Notes: generated by a model not told the origin, from the sequence alone. A stretch of 64,000 nucleotides of DNA from Alteraquisediminimonas sediminicola (GCF_019740335.1 NZ_JAHXZS010000001.1:1155216-1219215); one strand, 5' to 3'; counted from the stretch's first letter, positions 51,663 to 62,300 are shown. Numbers and translations are program-made.

Positions 51663-54600
51663 ATGAGTTTTGGCTACGTCCCTCGATCGGATTACTGCAG
51701 CAAGGACAAGACATTGATGCCAACGCCTCCGCCTCCGCCAACGCATTTTCCCGTCGTCGGCATTGGTGCGTCTGCGGGTGGACTGGAGGCCTGCACCCGG
51801 CTGCTGGATGTACTGCCTGCCGATAGCGGCATGGCCTTTGTCCTTGTCCAGCATCTCGACCCCACCCATGCCAGCCTGATGGTCGAACTTCTCTCCAAGC
51901 ATACAAAAATGCGCGTTCTGGAAGTGAGCGACGGGATGCCGATTGAACCTGACCATCTCTACGTCATTCCGCCCGGCACCTATTTGGCCGCCGATAATGG
52001 GGCGCTGCATCTGACGCAACCGCTGGCCCGCCATGGCGCGCGGCTGCCCTTTGACTTTCTGCTCAAATCGCTCGCGCAACAATATGGCGCGAGCGCCTTC
52101 GGGATCATCCTGTCCGGCACAGGCGCAGATGGCAGCATCGGGCTGAAAGCGATCAAGGACAAACAAGGTCTGGTCATCGCGCAAGACCCGGATGAGGCCG
52201 AGCATGACGGCATGCCGCGTAGCGCCATCGCGGCGGGCGCGGTCGATCTTGTCCTGCCGATCTCCAATATGCCCGCCGCCTTGATCAATCATGGCAAGCA
52301 GCGCCCGATCACAGCAGCGCCTGCCGAAGGGCTGCCCGAGATTGTCGAATTGCTCCGCACCACCACCGGCCATGATTTCCGCCTCTACAAAATGGGGACG
52401 ATCAGACGGCGGATTGAACGGCGGATCGCCTTATCGTCGATCAAGCCCAGCAATATGGTCAATTATCTCGAAAAGTTGCGCCATAACGCCGCAGAGCGCG
52501 ATTTGCTGGCCAATGACTTGTTGATCAATGTCACCAGTTTTTTTCGTGATCCAGAGGTCTTCGCCACCCTCGGCAAAACCGTGATCCCCGAACTGATCGC
52601 CCAACAATTGCCGGACCTGCCGCTACGCGTCTGGGTCGCCGGATGCAGCACTGGCGAAGAGGCTTATTCCCTCGCCATGTTGCTGCACGAAACGATGGTC
52701 GGCGCAGGCCTTCCCGTCCGGGTACAGGTCTTCGCCTCCGACATTGATGCCGATGCCGTCGCGACCGCGCGCGAGGGACTGTATCCGCACAGCATTTTCT
52801 CAGAGGTCTCGCCAGAGCGGCTGGCACATTTCTTCATCCGGGAAGAACATGGTTATCGGGTTTCGCCGGAACTTCGCAAACATGTGATTTTTACCGTGCA
52901 GGATGTCCTTGGCGACCCGCCCTTTTCACGGCTGGACCTGATTTCCTGTCGCAATTTGCTGATTTATCTGGGGGCAGAAGCGCAAAACAAGGTCATCTCG
53001 CTGTTCAACTTTGCGTTGCGCGACGGGGGGATATTATTGCTCGGCAATGCCGAAAATATCGGCGCGGCAGAAAGCCATTTCAAACCCATTGCCAAGGCTG
53101 AACGGATCTATCGCCACATCGGGCGGCCACGTTCCGGCGATATTGAATTTCCCATTGGCGGCGGCGAGGCGTTACGCACACCGCCCCGGATCAGCCAAGC
53201 CCAAGCGGTCATGCGGCAAAAAAGCCTAGCGCAACTCAGCGAACGGCTGATGCTAGAACATCATGTCCCGGCGGGCGCGCTGATCAACCGCAAGCTGGAA
53301 TGCCTGTACAGCCTCGGGCCGATCGATCGCTATTTGCGCATTGCCCCCGGCCATCCCAGCCATGATCTGTTGAGCATGGCGCCCTCACCGCTACGGATCA
53401 GGCTGCGTGCGGCCATTCAGGAGGCTGGTCCCCACAACTCCCCCCTCACCGCAACCGGCGGCAGGTTGGGCGCAATGCCATTCAACATCGTGATCCATTC
53501 GGTGATGAATGAGGGCGAAGAATTGCTGCTGGTCTGCTTCATCGATGCCCCAACCCCAGCCCGCAAAAAAGGTGCGGCCGCCTCCCCGCAGGAAAGCGCC
53601 CGGATTGCCGACCTTGAGCGCGAACTGGAAGCAACGCGCGCGGAATTGCAAAGCGCCATTCACAACCTCGAAATGTCGAGCGAAGAACAGCGCGCGATCA
53701 ATGAGGAGGCGCTATCGGTCAATGAGGAGTTCCAATCGACCAATGAGGAACTGCTCACCTCAAAGGAAGAATTGCAGTCGCTGAATGAAGAGCTGACCGC
53801 GCTCAACACCCAGTTGCAGGAAACGCTGGAACGCCAGCGCGCGACCGCCAATGACCTGCAAAACATCCTGTACAGTACCGATGTCGCGACCTTGTTTCTC
53901 GATAAGGCGCTTAATATCAGCTTCTTCACCCCCGCGACCAAATCCTTGTTCAACATCATCCCCGGCGATATTGGCCGCCCGTTATCCGATCTGCATTCAC
54001 TGGCGGCGGATACCGCATTGCTGGACGATGCCCGCACGGTGCTGGACACGGAAACACCGATCGACCGAGAAATCGAAACGGCAGCCGGGGTGTTTTTCGG
54101 GCGGCGGATCATGCCGTACCGCACCGACAATGACAAAGTGGATGGCGTTGTCATCACCTTCACCGACATCACCGACCGCAAGCGCGCGGCGAAATTGCTC
54201 GCGGTGGCGCAGCAAGGCGCGGAAGTCGCCACCATCGCCAAATCGCGCTTCCTTGCCGTGGCCAGCCATGATCTGCGCCAGCCGTTGCAGACGTTAACCT
54301 TGCTCCAAGGGCTGCTCGCCAAGGAAGTCAGCGCAGAAAAGCCGCACAGACTGGTGACCCGCATGGGCGAAACATTGGGGGCGATGTCGGGCATGCTCAA
54401 TGCGTTGCTCGATATCAACCAAATCGAATCCGGCATGATTCAGCCGGAAATCAGCATCTTTCCGGTCGATGACCTGCTCAACTGCCTGCGCGACGAATTC
54501 AGCTATCATGCACAGGCCAAAAAGATTTCCCTGCGGGTCGTACCGTGCAGCATCATCATCGCCACGGACCATCGCCTGCTCGAACAAATGCTGCGCAATC

Positions 54601-55391
54601 TGATCACCAATGCCCTGAAATACACTAATCACGGCAAGGTACTGCTGGGTTGCCGCCGCCGACCGGGCGCTGTCAGCATCGAAGTCCTCGATACCGGGAT
54701 CGGCATCGAAGAAAGCCAGATGCATGCAATTTTCGATGAATATCACCAGATCGAAAACAATGCCCGCGAACGCAGCCGTGGTCTGGGGCTGGGCCTTTCG
54801 ATCGTGCAGCGGCTCGGCGAATTGCTTGGCCATCCGGTACATGTGCGTTCAAGGCCGGGCAAAGGATCGACTTTCGCGGTCGAGATTGATTTGCCGGAAA
54901 CCGAGATTGTCACCCAGCCAGCGCCGCACGCGCACCCGTTGATCGCGCCGCCGCATCGCCGTGGCACGATCATGATCGTCGAAGATGAGCCAGAGGTGCG
55001 CGACCTGCTCGACATGCTGATGCGCACGGAGGGCCATAGGGTATTATTAGCCATCAATGGCGATGTAGCGCTCAAATTATTGGCAGCGGGTGGGGAGATG
55101 CCCGATCTTGTACTCACCGATCATGACCTGCCCGGCAATCTGAATGGCGTCAAATTGGCGGCCCGGCTGCGCACGCAATTGGGCGCCAAGCTCCCGATCA
55201 TCATCCTTACCGGCGATATTTCCGCCGCGACGATGCGCGAGGTGAAGCGACAGAATTGCGTCCAGTTCAACAAGCCCGTCAATGTGACCGAGTTGTCGCG
55301 CGCGATCCAGCGCATGCTTCCACCCACACCCCCGGCACCATCAGCCGCGATGGAACAAACCCGGCCTAGCCACGTTATCTCCTCCAAGTAG
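51663..55391 (+). CDS. CheB-CheR-PAS-histidine kinase-receiver hybrid protein
   Basis: A 1242-residue sensory protein. Order: CheB methylesterase (residues ~30-215, triad Ser37, His64, Asp156), CheR methyltransferase (~220-480, SAM loop VWVAGCSTGEEAYSLAM), a linker, a coiled coil (~655-740 with NEEFQSTNEELLTSKEELQ), a PAS domain (~745-850), HisKA with the phospho-His at about 869 (ASHDLRQPLQ), HATPase (LITNALKYTNHG, DTGIGIEE, GLGLGLSIV) and a C-terminal receiver with Asp1153. No membrane helix is seen. ATG 51717 is an alternative start. CheB/CheR fused to a kinase occurs in many soil bacteria; the target of the methyl chemistry is unknown. Confidence 0.93.
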   Translation: MSFGYVPRSDYCSKDKTLMPTPPPPPTHFPVVGIGASAGGLEACTRLLDVLPADSGMAFVLVQHLDPTHASLMVELLSKHTKMRVLEVSDGMPIEPDHLYVIPPGTYLAADNGALHLTQPLARHGARLPFDFLLKSLAQQYGASAFGIILSGTGADGSIGLKAIKDKQGLVIAQDPDEAEHDGMPRSAIAAGAVDLVLPISNMPAALINHGKQRPITAAPAEGLPEIVELLRTTTGHDFRLYKMGTIRRRIERRIALSSIKPSNMVNYLEKLRHNAAERDLLANDLLINVTSFFRDPEVFATLGKTVIPELIAQQLPDLPLRVWVAGCSTGEEAYSLAMLLHETMVGAGLPVRVQVFASDIDADAVATAREGLYPHSIFSEVSPERLAHFFIREEHGYRVSPELRKHVIFTVQDVLGDPPFSRLDLISCRNLLIYLGAEAQNKVISLFNFALRDGGILLLGNAENIGAAESHFKPIAKAERIYRHIGRPRSGDIEFPIGGGEALRTPPRISQAQAVMRQKSLAQLSERLMLEHHVPAGALINRKLECLYSLGPIDRYLRIAPGHPSHDLLSMAPSPLRIRLRAAIQEAGPHNSPLTATGGRLGAMPFNIVIHSVMNEGEELLLVCFIDAPTPARKKGAAASPQESARIADLERELEATRAELQSAIHNLEMSSEEQRAINEEALSVNEEFQSTNEELLTSKEELQSLNEELTALNTQLQETLERQRATANDLQNILYSTDVATLFLDKALNISFFTPATKSLFNIIPGDIGRPLSDLHSLAADTALLDDARTVLDTETPIDREIETAAGVFFGRRIMPYRTDNDKVDGVVITFTDITDRKRAAKLLAVAQQGAEVATIAKSRFLAVASHDLRQPLQTLTLLQGLLAKEVSAEKPHRLVTRMGETLGAMSGMLNALLDINQIESGMIQPEISIFPVDDLLNCLRDEFSYHAQAKKISLRVVPCSIIIATDHRLLEQMLRNLITNALKYTNHGKVLLGCRRRPGAVSIEVLDTGIGIEESQMHAIFDEYHQIENNARERSRGLGLGLSIVQRLGELLGHPVHVRSRPGKGSTFAVEIDLPETEIVTQPAPHAHPLIAPPHRRGTIMIVEDEPEVRDLLDMLMRTEGHRVLLAINGDVALKLLAAGGEMPDLVLTDHDLPGNLNGVKLAARLRTQLGAKLPIIILTGDISAATMREVKRQNCVQFNKPVNVTELSRAIQRMLPPTPPAPSAAMEQTRPSHVISSK
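55352..55376 (+). promoter_or_regulatory. EcfG-type promoter, consensus match
   Basis: GGAAC at 55352-55356, 16 bases, then CGTT at 55373-55376: an exact match to the consensus, inside the last codons of the hybrid kinase gene and 46 bases before the glycine-zipper gene. Confidence 0.8.
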
Positions 55392-55422
55392 CGGGCTTCC
55401 GCCCGCGACAGGAGCATATATC

Positions 55423-56433
55423 ATGCGCAGATCCATTCTCGCGGCCAGCATTGCCGTCGCGACGCTCGTCCCATCCCTCGCCATCGCACAAGACAGCTGC
55501 GAACGTCAGCGGTCCAACCGGGTCGTCGGCACCGTTGCCGGTGCAGGCATTGGTGGCGTGTTGGGCAATGTCATCGCAGGTCAGGGCGATAAGACGCTCG
55601 GCACGGTTATCGGCGCTGTCGGCGGCGGGGTCATCGGTAATCAGGTTACCAAGCCGGACAGCGATTGCAGCCATGCTTATGGCTATTATGACGAAAACAA
55701 CCGCTGGCACGCGACCGGCGTCTCGTCATCACAGGCACGCGGCTATTATGATCGCGATGGCCGCTGGGTCGATGGCGCGCCCAATGGCTATTATGGCGAA
55801 GGCAATCGCTGGATTCCCAATAGCGGCGTGAGCGGTGAAGACGGCTATTATACCGCGCAGGGCCAATGGGTGCCCGCATCAGCCAATGGCTATTACGACC
55901 GCAACGATCAATGGATCGCAGGCACGGCCAGCGGCTATTACGATGAACGCGGGCGCTGGGTCGGCGGTGTCACCACCGGCCATTATGACGAACGCGGGCG
56001 CTGGATTTCCGGCACGCCGAGCGGTCATCGCGACAATAATGGCAATTGGATCGCCGATGCCCATCCCGGCTATTACGACACCGATGGCCGTTGGCATGCC
56101 GGCACCACGAGCGGCTATTACGACAGCCGTGGCCGCTGGATCTCGACGTCGGGCGACATGCGCCGGGACAGGAGCAATGGTTACAGCACGATCCCGCGTG
56201 AAATCCTCGCGCAGGTGGCCTGGCTTGAAGACTATATCCGTTCACCCAACGCACAACGGACGTTCAGCCGTGGCGAACTCAATCGCGCCCGTGGCGAGCT
56301 ACGCTCCATCCGCAATCGCGAACGGTCGATGCGCCACAATCGTCGCGGCGAACTGTCTTCCCAGAATGAAGCCATGTTGCAGGTCCGCCTCGATCGCCTG
56401 ATGGACCGACTGCGGATCGACCATCGTTCATAA
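55423..56433 (+). CDS. Secreted glycine-zipper protein with ten GYYD...RW repeats
   Basis: A 336-residue exported protein. Residues 1-22 are a signal peptide. Residues 35-75 form a glycine-zipper region (VAGAGIGGVLGNVIAGQG, TVIGAVGGGVIGNQ). From 87 to about 246 there are ten tandem units of 15 or more residues with the form GYYDxxGRWxxGxxx. The final 90 residues are helical and Arg-rich. The design suggests an envelope protein with a repetitive aromatic face. It starts 31 bases after the hybrid kinase gene, behind a consensus EcfG-type promoter. Confidence 0.75.
   Translation: MRRSILAASIAVATLVPSLAIAQDSCERQRSNRVVGTVAGAGIGGVLGNVIAGQGDKTLGTVIGAVGGGVIGNQVTKPDSDCSHAYGYYDENNRWHATGVSSSQARGYYDRDGRWVDGAPNGYYGEGNRWIPNSGVSGEDGYYTAQGQWVPASANGYYDRNDQWIAGTASGYYDERGRWVGGVTTGHYDERGRWISGTPSGHRDNNGNWIADAHPGYYDTDGRWHAGTTSGYYDSRGRWISTSGDMRRDRSNGYSTIPREILAQVAWLEDYIRSPNAQRTFSRGELNRARGELRSIRNRERSMRHNRRGELSSQNEAMLQVRLDRLMDRLRIDHRS
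55681..56160 (+). repeat. Tandem GYYD...RW-coding repeats
   Basis: Ten degenerate units, mostly 45 bases long, coding GYYDxxGRW motifs. The Gly-Tyr-Tyr-Asp start and the Trp are the most conserved positions; two units have His for the second aromatic and one has HRD. Confidence 0.8.
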
Positions 56434-56448
56434 GCCCAACTGATGGCT

Positions 56449-56485
56449 GAGCAGCCCGCCTTCCGCCTCCTTTGTCGGGCTGCTC
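56449..56485. terminator. Terminator between convergent genes
   Basis: GAGCAGCCCG pairs with CGGGCTGCTC across a 17-base loop, between the glycine-zipper gene and the kinase gene on the opposite strand. Confidence 0.6.
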
Positions 56486-56532
56486 CCTACCCTCGCCATT
56501 CCCGGCAATTGGCCGGGGATGGCGAGCGCGTT

Positions 56533-57324
56533 TTAGGGCGCGACCGGATAGTGCAGCGTGACAATGGTGCCAGAATCCGCTTGGCTAGCGTCTTTTTGCC
56601 CAATGTCTTTTCGGCTCGTGATATCCAGCACGCCATCCAGCTGCTGCGCCAATGCGACAATCAATTGACGCCCCATGGAATCGAATTCGCTCGACACATC
56701 AAAGCCGGTGCCATCGTCCGTAATCCGCAACAGGCCGTTATCGGCAGTAAGCGCAATCGTATAATCACGCCCTTCCGGACAAGCATGGCGATAGGCATTG
56801 GTCACGACCTCCACCACAAACAGCGCCAGTGGCACCAGACTGGCATTGGGCAGCAATTGGTGCCGAACGTCGCACCTCAATTGCACATAAGTCTTGTGAC
56901 GTTGGGCAATGCGTAGCTGGGCGCAAAGCGCCGTCAGCAACATGGCAATATCAATCCTGCCCTGATTATTATCGTCCCGATGCTCGAACAACAGGCGGTG
57001 GACCAGCGCCAGCGCATTCATCCGCGCCTGCGCCTGTTCAAGTGCCTGACGCGCAACCGGTTCCTTGATTTGCCGCGCCTGCAGGTTGAGCAGGCTGGTG
57101 ACGATCTGCATGTTGTTCTTGACGCGATGATGCACCTCCAGCGTCAGCGCATGATGTGCTTCCTCACGCACTTTGATCACATGCGCGAGTTCCGCAAGAT
57201 CTTCGCCCAGCAGCGCCACTTCCGGCGGCGCATCGGCGAACATCTGGGGATCGGGTGCATATTTGCCCGCCCGGATCTGTGCGATCTTTGACCGGAGCGC
57301 GATGCACCAGCGATCCATCGTCAC
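56533..57324 (-). CDS. HisKA_2/HWE-type sensor histidine kinase
   Basis: A 263-residue kinase without membrane segments. Phospho-His66 sits in LEVHHRVKNNMQIVTSLLNLQA, the N box is VEVVTNAYRHA (Glu172, Asn176), and the G box DDGTGF is at about 203. The N-terminal 55 residues form no known sensor domain. HisKA_2 kinases commonly phosphorylate PhyR, and this gene follows ecfG with a GTGA overlap, so it is a likely kinase or phosphatase of the stress pathway (compare PhyP/PhyK). Confidence 0.9.
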   Translation of the reverse strand: MTMDRWCIALRSKIAQIRAGKYAPDPQMFADAPPEVALLGEDLAELAHVIKVREEAHHALTLEVHHRVKNNMQIVTSLLNLQARQIKEPVARQALEQAQARMNALALVHRLLFEHRDDNNQGRIDIAMLLTALCAQLRIAQRHKTYVQLRCDVRHQLLPNASLVPLALFVVEVVTNAYRHACPEGRDYTIALTADNGLLRITDDGTGFDVSSEFDSMGRQLIVALAQQLDGVLDITSRKDIGQKDASQADSGTIVTLHYPVAP

Positions 57325-57878
57325 GCCGCCTTGATAAAAAGTGCGTCCCCCGCCGGGCCGTTAATCAGTTCGGCCAGCGCCTTGCGGCCACGCGCCATCC
57401 GGCTTTTCACGGTCCCGATGGCGCAACCCATGATTTCGGCCGCCTCTTCATAAGAGGCGCCATTCGCGCCAACCAGCAGCAGCACCTCGCGCTGTTCCAC
57501 AGGTAATTTTTGCAGGGCCTTGATCACATCCTCCATATGGATGCCGTCCTGTTGCGCAGGGGCCGTGACCAGAATACGGGCCGCCACCTCCGGATCAAGC
57601 GAAGTCATCCGGGCATTTTTGCGGATCGTGGTATAGAATTGATTGCGCAGTATCATGAACATCCATGCGCGAAAATTGGACCCTTGGGCATAGCTGCTAC
57701 GTGCTGCCCATGCGCGGATCATCGCCTCTTGCGCCAGATCGTCCGCCAGATCCCTTTGTCCGCACAGCCCCCGCGCAAAGGCGCGCAGTGAAGGAATCAG
57801 GGCGACGAGGTCGTTCCTGAAAGCCTCATCGGCGTCGATAGCGCGCGCAATATCTGCAAGGGGCGGTTCATCACTCAT
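57321..57878 (-). CDS. ecfG: ECF sigma factor of the general stress response
   Basis: A 185-residue ECF sigma factor. Region 2 has the FARGLCGQRDLADDLAQEAMIRAW and FRAWMFMILRNQFYTTIRK segments; region 4 has LPVEQREVLLLVGANGASYEEAAEIMGCAIGTVKSRMARGRKAL. Both fit the EcfG (ECF15) group that drives the alphaproteobacterial general stress response. Its start codon overlaps the nepR stop (TGATG), and its stop overlaps the kinase start. It is expected to recognise the GGAAC-N16-NNTT sites listed here. Confidence 0.93.
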   Translation of the reverse strand: MSDEPPLADIARAIDADEAFRNDLVALIPSLRAFARGLCGQRDLADDLAQEAMIRAWAARSSYAQGSNFRAWMFMILRNQFYTTIRKNARMTSLDPEVAARILVTAPAQQDGIHMEDVIKALQKLPVEQREVLLLVGANGASYEEAAEIMGCAIGTVKSRMARGRKALAELINGPAGDALFIKAA

Positions 57879-58024
57879 CAGTGGCCCTTCTTGGCCGCTA
57901 TTTTGGCGTCGATATCGTCCAGTATCCGAAGAAAATCCTCAGGTACCGGTTCGTTCACGACCGCTTGATGCAATTGCGTCAGCGCTGCCGAAACCGGATC
58001 GAAGTCGGCATCGACATAATGCAT
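57878..58024 (-). CDS. nepR: Anti-sigma factor NepR
   Basis: A 48-residue protein starting at ATG 58024, preceded by AAGGA: MHYVDADFDPVSAALTQLHQ, then AVVNEPVPEDFLRILDDID. The VVNEPVPEDFLRIL core is the NepR signature. NepR holds EcfG inactive until phosphorylated PhyR binds NepR. Its position directly before ecfG, overlapping by one base, and opposite phyR is the classical arrangement. The short basic tail (AKIAAKKGH) is unremarkable. Confidence 0.93.
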   Translation of the reverse strand: MHYVDADFDPVSAALTQLHQAVVNEPVPEDFLRILDDIDAKIAAKKGH

Positions 58025-58091
58025 TTCTTTTCCTTTTTTCTTGTCCGTAGGTACCATTGAATCCTGCTGTATCGGGATGTCCTGACAGGAA

Positions 58092-58116
58092 AATCGGTGA
58101 AATCGAAAAATGTTCC
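58092..58116 (-). promoter_or_regulatory. EcfG-type promoter of nepR-ecfG
   Basis: On the minus strand GGAAC (58116-58112), 16 bases, then GATT (58095-58092), 67 bases before nepR. It would make the locus autoregulatory. Confidence 0.75.
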
Positions 58117-58123
58117 ATCAACG

Positions 58124-58148
58124 GGAACAAAAAACCGTTTCATCGGTA
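58124..58148 (+). promoter_or_regulatory. Possible EcfG-type promoter of phyR
   Basis: A second GGAAC (58124-58128) faces away from the nepR one, 7 bases apart. After 16 bases it reads GGTA, and after 17 GTAT, so the -10 is weak; the assignment rests mainly on the divergent arrangement. Confidence 0.35.
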
Positions 58149-58297
58149 TTGAGTATAAGGCCTAGAGTGTACTGCGTTAACGTTGGTACATGTCGCGCGC
58201 TTTATTTGCTTGTTGCCGCATTGTTTGATGCGGAAAACTGGTTCTCACTTTTCCGCACGATGCTCTCGGGCGCGCAGCGTGCCTGCAAGGAATGAAT

Positions 58298-59086
58298 ATG
58301 TCTTTGAAAGCTGCATTGGGACCTGAACTCCCCTATCTGCGCAGATATGCGCGTGCTTTGACCGGATCGCAATCTTTAGGTGATACAGCGGTGCGAGAAA
58401 CGCTGGAGGCGCTGCTGGCGGCACCGCAAGAATTTGAAAATGACAAACCCGCGCGACGCGAGCTCTATCGTATATTTCATAAATTATGGCGTGGCATGTC
58501 GTCGGTCAGTCGTGATGATGGCATTGTCGCCAGCCTGCCGGTACATACGCGCCAGGCTTTGCTGCTCACTGCTGTGGAAGGGTTCAGCCTGCAAGATACC
58601 GCCAAAATCCTGCATTGCCCGATCCAGCAAGTGAAGGACGAAATCGCGTCCGCCCGAGAGGTGATCAGCACCGCAATGCAAGCACAAGTGATGATCATCG
58701 AGGATGAATCGATCATCGCACTGCACATCAAATCCATCGTCGAAGACCTTGGCCATCACGTGACAGGCATTGCCCGCACTCGTGATGAAGCCACCGAACT
58801 CGCGGCAAGCCATGCGCCCGAACTGGTGCTGGCGGATATTCGGCTTGCGGATGAGTCGAGCGGCATCGATGCGGTGGTGGATATTCTCGCCGTGATTGAC
58901 GTCCCCGTGATATTCATCACCGCCTTTCCCGAACGGTTATTGACCGGCGAACGGCCTGAACCAACCTATTTGATCACCAAGCCGTTTGAACCGGAAATGG
59001 TGACCGCGACCATCGGCCAGGCATTGCTCTATCATCGCGAACAGCGCGCGATGCCTGCAGTGGTGGAAACTAATCGACCAGAATAG
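58298..59086 (+). CDS. phyR: General stress response regulator PhyR
   Basis: A 262-residue protein joining an EcfG-like N-terminal domain (RRYARALTGSQSLGD, LPVHTRQALLLTAVEGFSLQDTAKIL) to a C-terminal receiver with phospho-acceptor Asp near 180 (VLADIRLADESSG) and the switch stretch FITAFPERLLTGE, then LITKPF. When phosphorylated, PhyR mimics sigma and pulls NepR away from EcfG. ATG 58298 is chosen over 58292 because AAGG lies 7 bases before it. It is divergent from nepR-ecfG-kinase. Confidence 0.94.
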   Translation: MSLKAALGPELPYLRRYARALTGSQSLGDTAVRETLEALLAAPQEFENDKPARRELYRIFHKLWRGMSSVSRDDGIVASLPVHTRQALLLTAVEGFSLQDTAKILHCPIQQVKDEIASAREVISTAMQAQVMIIEDESIIALHIKSIVEDLGHHVTGIARTRDEATELAASHAPELVLADIRLADESSGIDAVVDILAVIDVPVIFITAFPERLLTGERPEPTYLITKPFEPEMVTATIGQALLYHREQRAMPAVVETNRPE

Positions 59087-59124
59087 CACCCTGCACCAAC
59101 GGATATCCGTCTCGAATATCCTTT

Positions 59125-59159
59125 GACCTTGAGCTGCCCGACAGGCGCATCTCAAGGTC
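59125..59159 (+). terminator. Hairpin after phyR
   Basis: GACCTTGAG (59125-59133) and CTCAAGGTC (59151-59159) pair perfectly, followed by GTTTC. Probably the end of the phyR transcript. Confidence 0.55.
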
Positions 59160-59274
59160 GTTTCATATCTGGGCCATCAAGTTGCGGACAGGCCCCGTGG
59201 CCACATTGATCAGGCATCTCGCCCCTTCGACTCATCCATTCGAACATCAACGCCCGGCCAGCCGATCTGCGCCA

Positions 59275-59304
59275 GACAAAAAGAAGCCGGCATTGCTGCC
59301 GGCT
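59275..59304 (-). terminator. Terminator of the OmpA-autotransporter gene
   Basis: AGCCGGCA and TGCCGGCT pair around TTGC (59285-59304); on the minus strand TCTTTTTGTC follows, a good T-run 38 bases after the stop. Confidence 0.85.
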
Positions 59305-59342
59305 CCCTTCTTTCTACTGGCCCAACTGGATGGGTGGGTGGC

Positions 59343-62300
59343 TTAATTACCCGAACCCGGTCCGTACTGGATTTCCACGCGTCGGTTCTGCGGTTCCTTG
59401 ACGCCATCAGCGGTATCGACCAGCGGTCGGGTTTCACCATAGGCTTGGGTCGAAATCACGCCATCCGGCACGCCGCGCGAGGTGATGTAACCGCGCACTG
59501 CGCTGTTACGTCGCTCGGACAATGCCTGATTATATTCATTCGAGCCTGACTTGTCCGCGTGACCGGCCAATACGACCGTTGCCTTGCCGCAATTACCATA
59601 ATTGACCAACGCATTGTCAAGGATGGATGCGGCTTCCGGCGTGATATCGCTCCGATCGAAGTCGAAGAACACAATATACGGACCGGACTGGCATTCAACC
59701 ACGGCTGGCGGCGGGGGCGGCGGCGGTGCAATCGACATCGGCGGCGCAGGTGGCGGCGGCGGTGGGGCTGCAGGCGCTGAAGCACCCAAGGCAAGGGTCA
59801 GGCTACCGTAGAAGGCATGATCCTTGACGTCGCTGTTAAACCGACCCTGATATCCGATGCGTCCGGTCAATTGATCGGATACGGCGGCAGCAAGGCTCAG
59901 GCCTGCAACGATGGAACCACGCTTGGTTTCCGGTGAGTAGATCCGGAAGTTGGTGCCAACAGGCGCATCGGCAAAGGATGCATCGACACCATAAACGCGG
60001 CTGCCGAAGTCATGACGATAGGCGACCTTGGCTTCCGGGATCAGCCCGCCGAAATTGGCGGCCCATTTCACACCAGCCAGCAATGCCGTCTGGTTGTCGC
60101 TTTGGCTCCGAAATGCGAGATTTGCACCCGGCACGCCTGTTTCAGTGAAGCTCTTGAGCTTGACCGTCGTGTAATCCACCCCGACAAAAGGCGTCAGCCA
60201 TGAACCACCAAGACCGATACGCGCGCCACCTTCACCATAGAAGGACCACAGACGGGCATCAGGCTTGCCACTGATCATGCCGCTTGTGGTGCCAATGGAC
60301 AGATCGCGACGGCTGTGGCCGCCAAGGTCCGAATAGCTGCCGACACCGCGCAAATACGCGCTACCGATGTCATAAGCGGCGAGCAGACCAAGCTGCCAAC
60401 CATCAGCCTTGATATGACCATTGTAACGATCGAACGCCATCTTGGTTTTGCGATAGCCACCAAAGCCACCAAAGGTGAAGTTGCCAGTGGTGTAATCGAC
60501 CCCCAAAAGGGCGAACCAGTTCTTCGACTTATAGCCCGGTGCATTGATGTCGGTATCGACCTTCACATCATTATAACCGCCCAAGCCCCAAAGCCGGACA
60601 CGGGATTCAGGGTCACGACATTGATCCATGCCGCGCACGCTGATGGCGCAATCGATCTGATCGGATACCAAAATGTTGGTCTGCATGCTGTAATTCCGCA
60701 GACCCTGCACATAGCCAGCATATTGCGCGCCGGACAGTTGATCGAGCGCCCCCGGATAATTGGCGGCATTCTGTGTGAACAGATTGCCGAGCAACGTGCC
60801 ATAAGGGCCGGTCAAGCCGCTATTATAGGTGCCTTCGATCCCATTACCGACCGCTGTTTCATTGCGGGTCAGGCCGGCCACACCGCCAAAGGCGACACGG
60901 GTCAGGTTCAGATCGACATTGTTATCGGCATCATAAACAGCATTGGCGCGCAGCAATAGCGTGCCCGTGCTGGTTACGACATTGCTGAATGTACCGACCC
61001 GCGTATCGGCGTTGATCACATTGTCATAGCTATAGCTGTTGCCATACAGGCCATTCACGCTGGTGGGACGTACCATGAGTGTGCCAGCAAGATTTGCCGT
61101 ATTGGCGACGACCATCGGATATTCAAGCTGCGCCGTTGCAGGGACCGGGCTAGTTGCCAATTGAAGGGCAAGCGTGCCACCCGGCACGACGTTGAAGGTA
61201 TCGACATTGACACCGGCTGCCCCGTCATAAGACGGATTGGCGTAAGGCTGATCGACCAGATAGAGTGTGCCGCCATTGGCGATTGTCAACGCACCCTCAA
61301 GCTCCCCAAGCGGATTGACGATACCATCCAGCCGGGTTTCGCCCGCCGAGACAGTGATCACATCATCTGCCGATATATCGACATTGCCATAGATCGAACC
61401 TGCACCCTGCAAATTGATCACCGCCGGATGAGGCGCGTCACTGGTGTCGATCGCCATGCCGCGTGTGAAGTTCAACCCACCATCAACACTCTGACGCGCG
61501 ATAAAGCTGCCGCCAATGTTGTTCAGGGTGAAGCTGTCGGTCAAAACCGGCGGCAACACTACAACACCGTCATTACGGACAACTAGGCCCGTTGCCGTCG
61601 CTAAGCCGCCATTGGTAATGGCCGTGGCGCTAATCGTGCCGGCATTGGTCAGGGTCAGATTGTTGACGTCGGATACCATCTCGATCCCGACAGCATCCGC
61701 CGAGGTGACGAGACCAGTCACGGCAGTTGCGTCGACATTGATCAAGCCGTCATTGATGACACTACCGCTCAAGACATTGTCCGACGCGGTAAAGCGCATG
61801 CCAGTTGCAGATGCATCAGCACTATTGCTCACTGTCCCGGTCGCCGCGGCATTCGACGTAACGTCAAAAGTCTCGGTGTTGGTCACAGCCAGATCAACAG
61901 GGCCACCCGTCACTTCAAGACCGGTGGCATCTGCAGTGGCGGCGCCGTTCGCCACGCCATTCGCATTGGCAATGACATCGACCGTAAACACACCATTATT
62001 GGTGAAGGTGGACAAGCCAGCCGATGATTGTGTCGCGCCGAGGGCTGACGCATTGGCGATGCTGCCATCACCCGTTGCCAGCGCATCGGCAGATACGCCA
62101 AACACGCCGCTTGCATTGTTTACCAGCGACACTGTCGCATCGGGTCCGCTTGCGAACTGCGAAATGCCGGTTGCTTCTGACAATGCATCTGCACTGATGA
62201 TGCCAGTCGCTGTGGCAGTGGCATCGACGGTATAGACCCCGTCATTCATGAGGGACGAAAGCGCTATATCACCCGCGGATGATTGGTCCGCGCCGAGTGC

